This document shows, in pieces, positions 1-8,814 of a DNA stretch of 64,000 nt. The notes beneath the pieces were generated by a model. It worked only from the letters and a program-made list of their open reading frames with translations, did no database searches and was not told the DNA's origin. The stretch comes from Cyanobacteriota bacterium. GTDB taxonomy: Bacteria > Acidobacteriota > Vicinamibacteria > Vicinamibacterales > UBA2999. The stretch is taken from contig JAIEMQ010000044.1 in the NCBI GenBank assembly GCA_019752015.1, forward strand, positions 124,001 through 188,000. Direction: 5' to 3'. The translations under genes were made by a program, and so were the position numbers. Each line of letters opens with the position of its first letter. Positions within the stretch are counted from its first letter, which is position 1.

Positions 1-1067
1 TAGCCCGAGTACCAGACTTTGCGGCGCACGCGCGCGTTCGGATCGGCGCCCTTGTCCAATAACAGCTTCATGATCTCCAGATAGTCTCGTGACTGCTGCA
101 GATGCGATCGCGGCTGCGGGTACGCGGCGATCGGCGCCCAGCGCACGTTCAGCACCGCATAGAGCGGCGCCACGCCGGCATCACTCACCAGGTTCGGGTT
201 GGCGCCTTTCTCGATCAGGTACGCCGCGAGATCGAGATGGCCGTTGATCAGCGCGACCAGCAGCGGCGAGGCCTGATCGCCGGGGCTCACGAGATTGACG
301 TCGGCGCCCGCCTCGATCAGCGAGCGCGCAGCCGCCGCACTACCCTGCCGAACCGCGAAGTGCAGCGCGGTCAGCCCGCCCTGCGTGCCGATCAACTCGT
401 TGTAGCGATACCCACGCGTCACACCCGCCACATCACGCCCGCCGGCGGCCGGCGCCTGCTGCTGCGGCCGACCGGTCCCGTCGTCCATGATCGAGGTGAG
501 CGCCTTGAGATCCGCCACGGTCGACGCGGCCTTCCAGTCCGCGCCGCGCGACATCAGCAGCTTGACGACGTCCGCGCGATCGAGGCCGGCCGCAACCATC
601 AGCGCCGTCTGACCGAATCCCTTTTCTTTGGCGTCGATGTCGGCGCCGTTCTCCACCAGTCGCGTCACGGTGTCGGTGTTGCCCGATCGCGCCGCGAGCA
701 TCAGCGCAGTAGCGCCGGTCGAGGTCGACGATTTCGCGTCCGCGCCGGCAGCCAGCAGCGTGGCCACCACCTGCGCGTGGCCGTTCTGGCTCGCCATCAG
801 GAGCGGCGTGATGGCGCCGAGCCTCGTGGTCGCACGAATGTTGGCGCCGGCCGATAACAGCATCTGCGTCAGCGCCGCGTCACCATTAGCCGCGGCCCAA
901 TGCAGCGCGGTCATGCCGTCGCCCTGCGCGCCGTTCACGTCCGCGCCGCTCTTCAGCAACGCCTTGACCGCCGCGGCGTCTCTGGCCTTTGCGGCATCAG
1001 CGACATCAGCGCTCGTCGCGCCAAGCGACACCGATCCAATCAGGAACAGAGCTAACAGCAATCTCAC
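1..1067 (-). CDS. Exported ankyrin-repeat protein (3' end outside window)
   Basis: About 355 residues are visible; the gene runs off the left edge. A GTG start at 1067 overlaps the TGA stop of the upstream DUF1552 gene (GTGA), so the two are probably translationally coupled. Residues 1-20 look like a signal peptide (VRLLLALFLIGSVSLGATSA). From about residue 25 come tandem ankyrin units with the usual TALHWAA, TPLLMAS and TALMLAA helices and the LLxxGADxN turns, including GADVN, GANIR, GADID, GADWK and GANPN. Ankyrin repeats bind other proteins; a periplasmic role is inferred from the signal peptide. As third gene of a DUF1592-DUF1552-ankyrin operon it may act with those two, but no substrate can be read from the sequence. 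Confidence 0.85.
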   Translation of the reverse strand, partial: MRLLLALFLIGSVSLGATSADVADAAKARDAAAVKALLKSGADVNGAQGDGMTALHWAAANGDAALTQMLLSAGANIRATTRLGAITPLLMASQNGHAQVVATLLAAGADAKSSTSTGATALMLAARSGNTDTVTRLVENGADIDAKEKGFGQTALMVAAGLDRADVVKLLMSRGADWKAASTVADLKALTSIMDDGTGRPQQQAPAAGGRDVAGVTRGYRYNELIGTQGGLTALHFAVRQGSAAAARSLIEAGADVNLVSPGDQASPLLVALINGHLDLAAYLIEKGANPNLVSDAGVAPLYAVLNVRWAPIAAYPQPRSHLQQSRDYLEIMKLLLDKGADPNARVRRKVWYSG

Positions 1068-2467
1068 GATTGCACCACATTCAGATCCATCGGCTTGGTG
1101 CTGTCGCCAAATTGATTGATGTCGACGCCAATTCCCTGCAATGCCGCCAGCATCGCATTTGCCATCGGCGTACCGTCTTCGGCCTTCAGATGACGATTGC
1201 CCTTGAGCGCGCCGCCGGCCTTGCCCATGAAGAACAGCGGGCAGCGTTTGTGGTTGTGCAGGTTCGAATTGCCCATCGCCGATCCGTAGATGATCAGCGA
1301 GTTGTCGAGCACATTGCCGTCGCCGTCGGGAATCGCCTTCAGCTTGTCGAGCAGGTACGGAACGAGACCAACGTGATAGGTGTTGATCTTCTGGAAATCG
1401 GTGATGCGCTCCTCGCGATCGAGGTGATGCGACCCGGTGTGGAACGCCGCCGTCGAGCCGCTCGCGGCGAACACACGGTTCGACACATCGCGGCTGAACT
1501 TGAACGAGAAGATGCGCGTGGTGTCGGCGGCAAACGCCACCGCCTGCAGATCGAACATGATCTTGACGTGCTCTTCGAATGAGCCGGGCACCCCGATCGG
1601 CGCGCCGGGCAGCTCGCGCGGCTCACCGCTCTGGTTCGACTGTTCCACCTTCTGGATGCGGCGCTCGATTTCGCGAACGTCGTCGAGATAGTCGGCCAGT
1701 CGCGCGCGATCCGCCGGGCCGAGCTTGCGGCGCAGATCGCCGACCGACTCGGCGACCCAGTCGAGAATGCTCTGATCGTCTTTGCGGCGGGCGCGGCGAG
1801 CTTCCGGCGTCGCTCCAACGCCAAACAGCTGATCGAAGACCGCGCGCGGATCGCGAATCATCGGCAGCGGATCCTCGGGCGTCGCCCAGCTGATCGTGTC
1901 GGTGTAAACGCAGGAGTAGTTGTAGGAGCAGCCACCGGCCTGGTCGACGTTCTCGATGCACAACTGCATCGACGGGATCGGGGTCGCCTCGCCGAATTGC
2001 TTCGCGTAGATCTGATCGAACGAGGTACCGGCCAGCACGTCCGAGCCCTGTGTCTGTTTCGGCTTCGACTGCGTCAGGAACACGGCGGCGGAGCGGAAAT
2101 GATCCGCGCCGATCTCAGAAGCCGCGAACGCTTCCGCGTTGCGCACGTCGGTGTTACTGACAATCGTCAGGTAATCGCGATAGGGCTCGAGTGATTTCAG
2201 GCTGGTCGGGCTCAGATCGAAGTTCGATCCGGTGGCGGCCGGCGACCACATGTTTTGCTTGATGCCGAACGCGGCGCTGCCGGCAGCGCCATGGACCATT
2301 TCCATCGCGATCAGCCGGATCGGCTTGCCTGCCCTGAGCGAAGTCGAAGGGCGGCCCTGCGCGATCACCCGGGCCGGCGCCATCGCGTCGAGAAACGGCA
2401 ACGCGACGGTGGCGCCAATGCCCTTGAGCGCGGTGCGGCGAGAGAGATGTTTACCTGTCAGGAACAT
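1064..2467 (-). CDS. DUF1552 family exported protein
   Basis: 467 residues. The N terminus has a twin-arginine-like signal (SRRTALKGIGATVALPFLDA), then the family's long conserved region, including MEMVHGAAGSAAFG, NTDVRNAEAF, GADHFRSAAVFLT, NYSCVYTDTISW and HTGSHHLDREE. DUF1552 proteins are typically encoded next to DUF1592/1588/1585 cytochrome-like proteins in Planctomycetes and Acidobacteria, and their biochemical role is unknown. The ATG lies 3 nt after the stop of the DUF1592 gene. Oddity: just after the signal peptide the coding sequence contains an interspersed short repeat (2328-2354) encoding PSTSLRAG, read in frame without disrupting the gene. Confidence 0.9.
   Translation of the reverse strand: MFLTGKHLSRRTALKGIGATVALPFLDAMAPARVIAQGRPSTSLRAGKPIRLIAMEMVHGAAGSAAFGIKQNMWSPAATGSNFDLSPTSLKSLEPYRDYLTIVSNTDVRNAEAFAASEIGADHFRSAAVFLTQSKPKQTQGSDVLAGTSFDQIYAKQFGEATPIPSMQLCIENVDQAGGCSYNYSCVYTDTISWATPEDPLPMIRDPRAVFDQLFGVGATPEARRARRKDDQSILDWVAESVGDLRRKLGPADRARLADYLDDVREIERRIQKVEQSNQSGEPRELPGAPIGVPGSFEEHVKIMFDLQAVAFAADTTRIFSFKFSRDVSNRVFAASGSTAAFHTGSHHLDREERITDFQKINTYHVGLVPYLLDKLKAIPDGDGNVLDNSLIIYGSAMGNSNLHNHKRCPLFFMGKAGGALKGNRHLKAEDGTPMANAMLAALQGIGVDINQFGDSTKPMDLNVVQS
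2328..2354 (-). repeat. Interspersed short repeat (family I1) inside the DUF1552 gene
   Basis: Contains the word CTGAGCGAAGTCGAAGG on the plus strand. From general knowledge this motif is a frequent short dispersed repeat in environmental bacterial genomes, recognised in translations as PSTSLRAG, ALSEVEG or CPERSRR depending on frame. Here it is in frame at the signal peptide/mature protein boundary. Only this copy was found in the window. Confidence 0.6.
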
Positions 2468-2470
2468 TCG

Positions 2471-4951
2471 CTACTCCTGGCGGGACTGAAGTCCCGCCCT
2501 CCCGGCTTCGTCGGTCATGATCTGCCGCTGCGACGCGGGCAGCTTCGCCATGCGGAACGCATCCGATTCGACGATGCCGTTCACGAAGGCGCTGATGCGG
2601 TAATTCTGCGCTTCCGCATCGCGAATGATGCGGCGAACCGCCGGCATGTCGAAGGCTTCAACGCGTCGGCCGAGCGCGTAGGTCATCAGGCTGCGCGTGA
2701 AGCTCAGGAGGATGACGTCCTTGTGTCGCAGCAGCGCGTCGCGCAGGCCGTCGGGCCCTTCGATCGACGTGCCGTCGAACAACTGGCCCTTGGTATCGAC
2801 GGCCATGCCGCCGTCGCGCACGCGCCACTTCCCCGTCGCATCGAAGTTCTCGAGCGCAAGACCGAGCGGATCGATCACGCGATGGCACGACGTGCACTGC
2901 GGATTGCTGCGATGCTGCTCCATCCGCTCGCGCACCGTCAGCGCGCGGCCGGAATCGGCGGTGCCCTTCGTCTCTTCAAGCGCGGGCACGTTCGGCGGCG
3001 GCGGTGGCGGCGGCGATCCCAGCAGCACTTCCATCACCCACTTGCCGCGCTGCACCGGCGAGGTGCGCTCGGCGATCGACGTCAGCGTCAGGATGCTGCC
3101 GTGGCCGAGAATGCCGCGGCGATCCGCGGGCAGCGACACGCGCCTGAACTCAGGCCCGGTCACGTTGGGGACGCCGTAATGACGGGCGACCCGCTCGTTC
3201 GCGAAGGTGTAGTCCGCGGTGAAGAGATCGAGCAGGCTGCGATCTTCGCGCACCAGACTGTCGAAGAACAGCTCCGTCTCTTTCTTCAACGCCAGCGACA
3301 GCGTCTGATCCGAGTACGGATACAGAATCGGATCCGGAATCACTTTCTCGAGGTCCTGCAGGCGCAGCCACTGCGACGCGAATCGCGTGGCGAGCGCATC
3401 GGCGTTCGGACTCGCGAGCATGCGGCGCGCCTGTTTCGTCAAGGCACCGGGCAGCGCCAGGCGGCCCTGGCCCGCGGCCTTCAGCAACTCGGCGTCCGGC
3501 CCGCGTCCCCACAGGAAAAACGACAGCCGCGAAGCGAGCTCGTAGTCGCCGAGGACATATGCCCGCCTTCGCTCTTCGAGCTTCGGCGAGGCTGGCTCCG
3601 CCCATTGCTCGACGCGGAACAGGAATTGAGGGCTGGCGAGAATCGCTTCCAGCGCCTTGGTGATGCCCGCCTCGAAGTGCCGGTCCTTGCGGCCGCGCGA
3701 GTAGAACGTCATCAGCCGCGCGTGATCCTTCTCGGCGACCGGCCGCCGGAACGCCTGCGTCGCCAGACGCCGGACGATGTCGGCGGCGCACGTGTTTTCT
3801 TCGAGCTGCGACAGCGGCCGGCACGTGAAGACGCGGCGCCGGCTCGGTGTATCGCTGACGCCCGTGACGCGGTGCGGACCGACAATGCTCAGGCTGCGCA
3901 GGTGCGGCAGCGTCGTGATGCCGTAGGCGATGCCGATCTCGGTATCGGCCATCGTGTGATCGATCGGCGCGATCAGATCGTTGATCAGCCCCTCGAAGCG
4001 CTGGATGAACGCGGCCGTGACGCGATGCGTGCCCGCCTTGACGTGGAGCGGCGCGGTCTTGAGCGTCAAGCCCGTCTTCTCCTCGCTCATGCGCGGATCG
4101 ATCTGGAAGATCGCCAGCCGCGCGCCGTCGAGCGATACCTCGATCTCTTCACCCGGTCGCGTATTGCCGAAGAGGAAGCCGAGCGGCTCCGCGAAGAAAT
4201 CCATGCTGAACACGTAGTCGCCGTCGGCGACGAACGTGTGATCGACGGAGATGCCGCCGCGCGTGCCCGGCGGCGCGCCCTCGACACGTTCCATCTGCGA
4301 TGCCGTCTTCGGCAGCTTGAACGTCGCCTGCGCCGCCGAGCCCTCCGGGTCGCCGATCGCCAGCATCGCGATGCGGCTCGCGGCGCGCAGATAGCCTTCC
4401 ATCAGCGTCGGCGAGAACGTCTGGACGTCGGCGACGTTGTCGAAGCCGTCGCTGATCGTGTCGGCGGGCAGGAACGCCGTGACGTCGACGTCGAGCTCGA
4501 GGATGTTTTTGATCTCGCGCGCGTATTCGGCGCGGTTCAAACGCTGGAATGGGCGCCACCCCGGGTTCGGATCGGTGACCGCGAACGCGTCCATCCGCGT
4601 TTCGAGCGCGGCGACGAACTTCGCGATCTGATCGGCCGCGGGCCGGCGCGCGCCACTCGGCGGCATCATCCCGGCGCGGAGCTTGTGGATCATCTTTTCG
4701 GTGAGATCGCGCTCCGCGGTCGCGCGCGTGGTGTCCCATCCCACCAGCGTCAGCTCACCGGCCTTGCTGCGATCGTTATGACAGCCAGTGCAATACGTCT
4801 TCACCAACTCCGCTTGCGCCGGCGGGCCGAGCGTGGCGGGCGCATGCGCGACTGCGGGCGCGATCGGTGTCACTGCCTTCGGCGATTGCTGCGCGGATAA
4901 AGACACGACCGCTGCACAGCCCAGGGTGGCCGCGATGAGAGTTCGCTTCAC
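2471..4951 (-). CDS. DUF1592/DUF1588/DUF1585 cytochrome-like protein
   Basis: 826 residues with a signal peptide (about 1-20). A single CxxCH haem motif (CTGCH, residues 54-58) follows, then the DUF1587, DUF1595, DUF1592, DUF1588 and DUF1585 order typical of large Planctomycete/Acidobacterial exported proteins. Landmarks are FLPADTISDGFDNVADVQ, ELASRLSFFLWG, the GSILTLTSIAERTSPVQRG block and a second CTSCH near residue 685 in DUF1588. It probably forms a periplasmic redox or binding module with the DUF1552 protein directly downstream. Two oddities: a short repeat (3561-3595) encodes a loop PASPKLEERRRA just before ELASRLSFF, and a palindromic hairpin (2479-2498) encodes the last residues GRAGLQSRQE. 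Confidence 0.9.
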   Translation of the reverse strand: MKRTLIAATLGCAAVVSLSAQQSPKAVTPIAPAVAHAPATLGPPAQAELVKTYCTGCHNDRSKAGELTLVGWDTTRATAERDLTEKMIHKLRAGMMPPSGARRPAADQIAKFVAALETRMDAFAVTDPNPGWRPFQRLNRAEYAREIKNILELDVDVTAFLPADTISDGFDNVADVQTFSPTLMEGYLRAASRIAMLAIGDPEGSAAQATFKLPKTASQMERVEGAPPGTRGGISVDHTFVADGDYVFSMDFFAEPLGFLFGNTRPGEEIEVSLDGARLAIFQIDPRMSEEKTGLTLKTAPLHVKAGTHRVTAAFIQRFEGLINDLIAPIDHTMADTEIGIAYGITTLPHLRSLSIVGPHRVTGVSDTPSRRRVFTCRPLSQLEENTCAADIVRRLATQAFRRPVAEKDHARLMTFYSRGRKDRHFEAGITKALEAILASPQFLFRVEQWAEPASPKLEERRRAYVLGDYELASRLSFFLWGRGPDAELLKAAGQGRLALPGALTKQARRMLASPNADALATRFASQWLRLQDLEKVIPDPILYPYSDQTLSLALKKETELFFDSLVREDRSLLDLFTADYTFANERVARHYGVPNVTGPEFRRVSLPADRRGILGHGSILTLTSIAERTSPVQRGKWVMEVLLGSPPPPPPPNVPALEETKGTADSGRALTVRERMEQHRSNPQCTSCHRVIDPLGLALENFDATGKWRVRDGGMAVDTKGQLFDGTSIEGPDGLRDALLRHKDVILLSFTRSLMTYALGRRVEAFDMPAVRRIIRDAEAQNYRISAFVNGIVESDAFRMAKLPASQRQIMTDEAGRAGLQSRQE
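2479..2498. repeat. Palindromic hairpin repeat (family H), GGCGGGACTGAAGTCCCGCC
   Basis: Perfect stem around a CTGAAG-type centre. It lies inside the 3' end of the DUF1592 gene and encodes its C-terminal tail. It has the same form as 24686-24705, 24745-24764 and 36928-36949, although the stem sequences differ. Confidence 0.65.
3561..3595 (-). repeat. Interspersed short repeat (family I2), copy a
   Basis: On the minus strand it reads CTCGCCGAAGC, a short variable centre, then GCGAAGGCGGGC. The same pattern occurs at 37672-37705 and 57172-57211. Here it sits in frame in a variable loop of the DUF1592 protein. Confidence 0.55.
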
Positions 4952-4966
4952 TGTCCCGGATTATAG

Positions 4967-5008
4967 GGTGCCTGCGGTGCCTGGGGTGCCTCAGGTGCCT
5001 GAGGTGCC
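4967..5008. repeat. Word-repeat array W1 (GGTGCCTGA, 9-bp units)
   Basis: Nearly five 9-bp units, each starting GGTGCC and ending TGC, TGG, TCA or TGA. The array fills the space between the 5' end of the DUF1592 gene and the divergent padR promoter. Confidence 0.85.
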
Positions 5009-5015
5009 AAGACGC

Positions 5016-5044
5016 TTGACTTACTCAATGTAAGATCCTATTTT
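5016..5044 (+). promoter_or_regulatory. padR promoter with internal palindrome
   Basis: TTGACT (5016-5021), a 17-nt spacer and TATTTT (5039-5044) fit a housekeeping promoter. The expected start of transcription lies within a few bases of the ATG at 5054, so the mRNA would be leaderless or nearly so. A perfect inverted repeat CTTAC-N5-GTAAG (5020-5034) lies between the two elements and is a reasonable PadR autoregulatory operator. TCAAT/ATTGA (5025-5029, 5045-5049) forms a second dyad. Confidence 0.55.
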
Positions 5045-5053
5045 ATTGAAACA

Positions 5054-5365
5054 ATGAGCGATTTGCCAAGCCTCTCCGCGACCGAGCGGCTGATCATTGA
5101 GTTGCTCGCCGAGCACGAGGAGTTGTTCGGCCTGCGGATGGTCCAGTTATCAGACGGGCGGTTGAAGCGCGGCACCGTCTACGTCACGCTCGGACGCATG
5201 CAGGAAAAGGGGTATGTGGAATCGCGCCAGGAGCCCCTCCCGCCCGGCGCGATTGGATTGCCGCGCCGTCTGTATCGGCCGACCGCACTCGCCATGCGGA
5301 TTCTTGCGGCGTGGCAAGCGGCGCAAGCGCACTACATCGCCGGAGTGAATCCGCAGGAGGCGTGA
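5054..5365 (+). CDS. PadR-family transcriptional regulator
   Basis: 103 residues covering a PadR winged helix: LSATERLIIELLAEH (helix 1), LFGLRMVQLSDGRLKRGTVY (helices 2-3, with the typical GTVYVTLGRMQEKGYV recognition region), a wing QEPLPPGAIGLPRRLYRPT and a dimerisation helix ALAMRILAAWQAAQAHY. PadR proteins usually repress their own operon in response to a ligand or stress. The next gene starts 6 nt after its stop and encodes a membrane protein, a pairing common in Acidobacteria. Regulation from the promoter at 5016-5044 is likely. Confidence 0.85.
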   Translation: MSDLPSLSATERLIIELLAEHEELFGLRMVQLSDGRLKRGTVYVTLGRMQEKGYVESRQEPLPPGAIGLPRRLYRPTALAMRILAAWQAAQAHYIAGVNPQEA

Positions 5366-5371
5366 ACGAAG

Positions 5372-6352
5372 GTGCCAAAGGTTCCAGAAGTTCCACGCGT
5401 TCCAATGGCGATGCTCCAATTCGCTGCTCGCTGGTTCGATCCGGCGACGGTGTCGCGCGTCTTCGATCCGTTGATAGCAGACTGGCAGCGCGAATGGCTC
5501 GATGCGACGCCCTCTCGCCGCGCCGGCGCCGGTGCGCGCGGGCTCATCGCCTTTCTCTGCGCGGTAATCGTGTCGAGCCCGTCGATCTTCCACACGCACG
5601 CGCCGGGCGCGGTCACGAATCGTGTCGTGGTGCGGATGACACGATTCATCGCGGTCGCCTCCCTCATCATACTGAGCCCGCCGTTGATGCAGCTGGCGAA
5701 TGACGACCGATACCTCGTGCTGGTGGTGACGATGCTGCCGTCGGCGATTACCACTGCATTTCCGTTCTCGATGATCAGCGCGGCCGACGCGGTTCGCCGC
5801 AGTCAGCCGCTCGCGCCGCATATCGAACGCGCGCTCGTCTCGAAACTGGCGATCCTCGCGATGCTCTTCATGATGACATTCGGTGGCTTCGTCGTACCGG
5901 CCGCCAATCAAGCGTTCCGCGTCGTTCAAACAAGGGGCGGAGCGCCACTGCTGCGGAGTGTTCGTGAGCTCACGACATGGCAGCTACTCACCGATCCCAC
6001 CATGACCGCACCACAGGAACCGTATACCGGCGGCGCCGATCGCGCGGTTCGCATTCAGCGTGAGTTGAACAACCGCGCCGCGTTCGCGCTGATACCGGTC
6101 GTGTTGCTGTGGTTGCGATGGCGCACGGTCGCAACCGATGCGAGGCGATGGTGGTCACCATTGCCGGCGGTGGTCGCCAGCATCATCGTGATCGCCGTGT
6201 TTGCGTCAACGTCGTACTGGGGATACTTGCTCGAGCAGCAATGGCAGCTTGCTGCGGGTACCGGACATTGGTTTCCGGTCGCGGTCTTTGCTGTGTCGGC
6301 CGTGACCACGCGGATCAGACAGAGACGCCGGCATGCACCCCAGGCACTTTAG
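5372..6352 (+). CDS. Membrane protein paired with PadR, function unknown
   Basis: 326 residues. After an amphipathic start (FDPATVSRVFDPLIADWQRE) there are several hydrophobic segments: GLIAFLCAVIVSSPSIF, FIAVASLIILSPPLM, YLVLVVTMLPSAITTAFPF, LAILAMLFMMTFGGFVV, AAFALIPVVLLWL and VVASIIVIAVFA. The layout recalls LptF/LptG-like or permease fragments, but I cannot assign a family. The GTG at 5372 is chosen because AGGAGG lies about 10 nt upstream; ATG codons at 5405 and 5411 are alternatives. With the GTG start the first residues MPKVPEVPRVP come from a short tandem word (AAGTTCCA-like). The C terminus HAPQAL ends in the W1 array. Confidence 0.7.
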   Translation: MPKVPEVPRVPMAMLQFAARWFDPATVSRVFDPLIADWQREWLDATPSRRAGAGARGLIAFLCAVIVSSPSIFHTHAPGAVTNRVVVRMTRFIAVASLIILSPPLMQLANDDRYLVLVVTMLPSAITTAFPFSMISAADAVRRSQPLAPHIERALVSKLAILAMLFMMTFGGFVVPAANQAFRVVQTRGGAPLLRSVRELTTWQLLTDPTMTAPQEPYTGGADRAVRIQRELNNRAAFALIPVVLLWLRWRTVATDARRWWSPLPAVVASIIVIAVFASTSYWGYLLEQQWQLAAGTGHWFPVAVFAVSAVTTRIRQRRRHAPQAL

Positions 6353-6390
6353 GCACCCAGGCACCTTAGGCACCCAGGCACCTCAGGCAC
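6341..6390. repeat. Word-repeat array W1 (AGGCACC units) between convergent genes
   Basis: Six imperfect 8-10 bp units of AGGCACC(C/TT/TC). It contains the stop codon of the plus-strand membrane protein and ends at the stop codon of the minus-strand quinoprotein, so it is the entire gap. The orientation is inverted relative to the array at 4967-5008. Confidence 0.85.
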
Positions 6391-8009
6391 TATTCAATCG
6401 CCCACGCCGTCAGCGTAGTCCCCGCCGGCACCAGCAGGTGTTGCCTGCCATCGATGATGTAGGTGGTGGGCGATGTGCCATGTAGCGGCGCGCCCATCTG
6501 GTACCGCCACAGCAACTTGCCGCTGCGTGAATCGAGCGCCAGCAGGTTGCCGTCCGAATCGCCGCTGAACAACAGCCCCGACGCGGTCGTCAGGATCCCC
6601 GAGGTCGACGGCGACAGGAACTTGAACTCCCACTTGAGCGCGGCGGTAGCCGGATCGATCGCGCGCAGCGCGCCCCAGGCCGGGCTCTCCGACGGCTTGA
6701 CGCGCTGGCCCGAGCCGCCGGTGAACCGCTCGCCGGGCGTGTAGGTCGGCTTCCACGAGATGAATGTCATGCAGACTTCGCGCGCGTTGACGAAGAACGT
6801 GCGCGTCGAGGGATCGAAACTCGGCTGCCAGAAATTCGTGCCGCCGGTGAGATCGGGGCACGTTACCTCGCCCTTCTCGTCGGGAGTGTGACCGGGTATC
6901 AACACGGGCCGGCCGTCTGCGCCAATCTCCTTCGCCCACGTAGTGATGACGAACGGCTTGGCGACGATGATCTTGCCGGTGGTGCGATCGAGCGTGTAGT
7001 AGAAGCCGTTGCGATTCGCAAACATCACGACCTTGCGCGTCTCACCGTTGATCGGCAGGTCGGCGAGGATCGGCACTTCGGTGGCGTCCCAATCGTGCAC
7101 GTCGTGCGGCGTGAATTGATAGTGCCACTTCAGTTTTCCGGTGTCGGCATCGAGCGCGACGATCGCGTTGCTATAGAGGTTGTCGCCCTTGCGGCTCTCG
7201 CTGTGATAGTCGGGCCCGGGATTGCCGATGCCGTACATCAGCAGATTCTGTTCGGGGTCGTACGCGCCGGTGACCCAGACGCTCGCGCCGCCGGTCTTCC
7301 AGGATTCACCAGCCCACGTGTTGTTGCCGGGTTCGCCCGGACCGGGAATCGTGTAGAAACGCCACGCGCGCTTGCCGGTCTGCGCGTCGTAGGCGTCGAT
7401 GAACGCACGGATGCCGTACTCACCGCCGGCGGCGCCGACGATCACCTTGTCCTTCACGACCAGCGGCGCGATCGTCGACGAGTGGCCGGTCTTGTAGTCC
7501 TCGAGCGTCGCATCCCACACCACCGAGCCGGTCTTGATGTCGAGCGCGATCAGATGCGCGTCGAGCGTCGTCATGAACAACCTGTCGCCGAGCACGCCGA
7601 AGCCGCGATTGACGAGGCCGCAGCAGGCGGTCAGTCCCTGCGGCAGCTCGCGGCGATAGCGCCAGATCTGACGGCCGGTGCGCGCATCGATCGCCCACGC
7701 GACGTTCTGCGGGCCGGTGACGTAGAGGACATTGTCGCGGACCAGCGACGTCGTTTCGAAGTTGCCGAGCGTCGCCGTCTGGAACGTCCACAGCGGCTTG
7801 AGCCGCGATACGTTCGCCGGCGTGATCTGGGTCAGCGGGCTGTGACGATGGTTCGAATAGTTGCCGCCGAAGGTCAGCCACCGCGATCCGTCCGCGGGCA
7901 GGCCTTGCGCGACTTCCTGGATGGAGACCAGCGCGGGCGGCGCTTGCTGCGCGATGGTGACGCCGGCGAGCAGGAAGCAGACAGCGAGTACCGGGAAGAT
8001 GCGCATCAT
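6390..8009 (-). CDS. PQQ-dependent dehydrogenase (quinoprotein)
   Basis: 539 residues with a signal peptide (1-20). An eight-bladed propeller is indicated by repeated W/G motifs such as WAIDARTGRQIWRYR, IALDIKTGSVVWDA and ALDSRSGKLLWRYQMG. The vicinal cysteine pair at 129-130 (TACCG) is the disulfide ring that packs on PQQ. HDVHDWDATEVP carries the conserved WD with the probable catalytic Asp; the residue two positions later is Thr, so the extra Asp of lanthanide enzymes is absent. It oxidises an unidentified alcohol, sugar or aldehyde in the periplasm. It overlaps by 4 nt the upstream dihaem cytochrome gene, the likely electron acceptor. Confidence 0.88.
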   Translation of the reverse strand: MMRIFPVLAVCFLLAGVTIAQQAPPALVSIQEVAQGLPADGSRWLTFGGNYSNHRHSPLTQITPANVSRLKPLWTFQTATLGNFETTSLVRDNVLYVTGPQNVAWAIDARTGRQIWRYRRELPQGLTACCGLVNRGFGVLGDRLFMTTLDAHLIALDIKTGSVVWDATLEDYKTGHSSTIAPLVVKDKVIVGAAGGEYGIRAFIDAYDAQTGKRAWRFYTIPGPGEPGNNTWAGESWKTGGASVWVTGAYDPEQNLLMYGIGNPGPDYHSESRKGDNLYSNAIVALDADTGKLKWHYQFTPHDVHDWDATEVPILADLPINGETRKVVMFANRNGFYYTLDRTTGKIIVAKPFVITTWAKEIGADGRPVLIPGHTPDEKGEVTCPDLTGGTNFWQPSFDPSTRTFFVNAREVCMTFISWKPTYTPGERFTGGSGQRVKPSESPAWGALRAIDPATAALKWEFKFLSPSTSGILTTASGLLFSGDSDGNLLALDSRSGKLLWRYQMGAPLHGTSPTTYIIDGRQHLLVPAGTTLTAWAIE

Positions 8010-8812
8010 TGTTGTTTCACCGTGGGATCGAAGCCGCGGAGTGTCTGCAGGTATTTCAACAAGTCATCAAGGTCGCTGTCGCTCAACCGATCGGGACCGA
8101 ACACGGGCATCGCCGACTTCTTGCCGTTCTCGACCGCCTTGGCCTTGTCCTTCTCGTAGCCCTGGATGCGCTCGCGGTTGTCCATGATCTGGACCGAGAA
8201 GAGATCTTCGTTCTTCTTCACGCCCTGCACGGTTGCGCCGTCGGCCGTCGTCACCGTCACCGGCTCGAAGCCGGCGCGAAAATCTTCAGAGCCTCTGCGG
8301 ATCCGCGCCAGCAGCACGTCGCGGCTGCGGCCGGTGCCAATGCGCGAGAGATCGGGACCGAGGCGGCCGCCCGTGCCGTTTGCCTTGTGACACGCGGCGC
8401 ACAGCGTGCGAAACAGCTTCGCGCCGTTCTCCGCGTTGCCGCGCGGAGGATCCGTGGGTGCGGGCGCCGCGAGCGTTTTCAAGTAGGCCAGCATCTGCCA
8501 GATATCACGATCGGACGCGCGCGGCGCGGCGAATGCCGGCATCTCGGTATTCGGCACGCCGCGGCGAATCGTGTTGAAGAGCCCTTCGTCGGAGCGGCCG
8601 GTGCTCCACACCGTCGTGATGTCGGGGCCGCGCACGCCGCGGCCGTCGGTGCCGTGGCAATCGGCGCACCGCACGCGATAGCCGCCCATGCCGGCGAGAA
8701 TCGCGTCGGGATTATCTTCGTACGGATTCCTGGTCTGTGCGTGGAGTGCAGGCCCGATCAGGGCCCAGGAAACGACGACGGTCGAGAACAGCCGCCATGT
8801 CATGGCGGGCAT
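8006..8812 (-). CDS. Dihaem cytochrome c
   Basis: 268 residues with a signal peptide (about 1-26, ending ALHAQ). There are two class I haem sites, CADCH (49-53) and CAACH (138-142). Candidate Met ligands are in NTEMPAF and in KSAMPVFGPDRLSDSDLDDLLKYL. It should carry electrons from the quinoprotein encoded by the overlapping downstream gene to the respiratory chain. Start ATG 8812; ATG 8803 is an alternative. An A-rich inverted word array (8815-8886) separates it from lpd upstream, so it is uncertain whether the two genes share a transcript with the pdh operon. Confidence 0.9.
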   Translation of the reverse strand: MPAMTWRLFSTVVVSWALIGPALHAQTRNPYEDNPDAILAGMGGYRVRCADCHGTDGRGVRGPDITTVWSTGRSDEGLFNTIRRGVPNTEMPAFAAPRASDRDIWQMLAYLKTLAAPAPTDPPRGNAENGAKLFRTLCAACHKANGTGGRLGPDLSRIGTGRSRDVLLARIRRGSEDFRAGFEPVTVTTADGATVQGVKKNEDLFSVQIMDNRERIQGYEKDKAKAVENGKKSAMPVFGPDRLSDSDLDDLLKYLQTLRGFDPTVKQQ

Positions 8813-8814
8813 TT

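Noticed and set aside
2255-4900. Very long open frame antisense to the DUF1592 gene
   Set aside because: The translation is Arg/Ala/Asp-rich with no domain, and it mirrors GC-biased third positions of a well-supported gene. Similar antisense frames occur at 6888-8159, 12119-13084, 15242-16648 and 31471-32919 for the same reason.
6390-8009. Lanthanide-type quinoprotein dehydrogenase
   Set aside because: The residue two after the presumed catalytic Asp in DWDATE is Thr, not Asp, so the lanthanide marker is absent.
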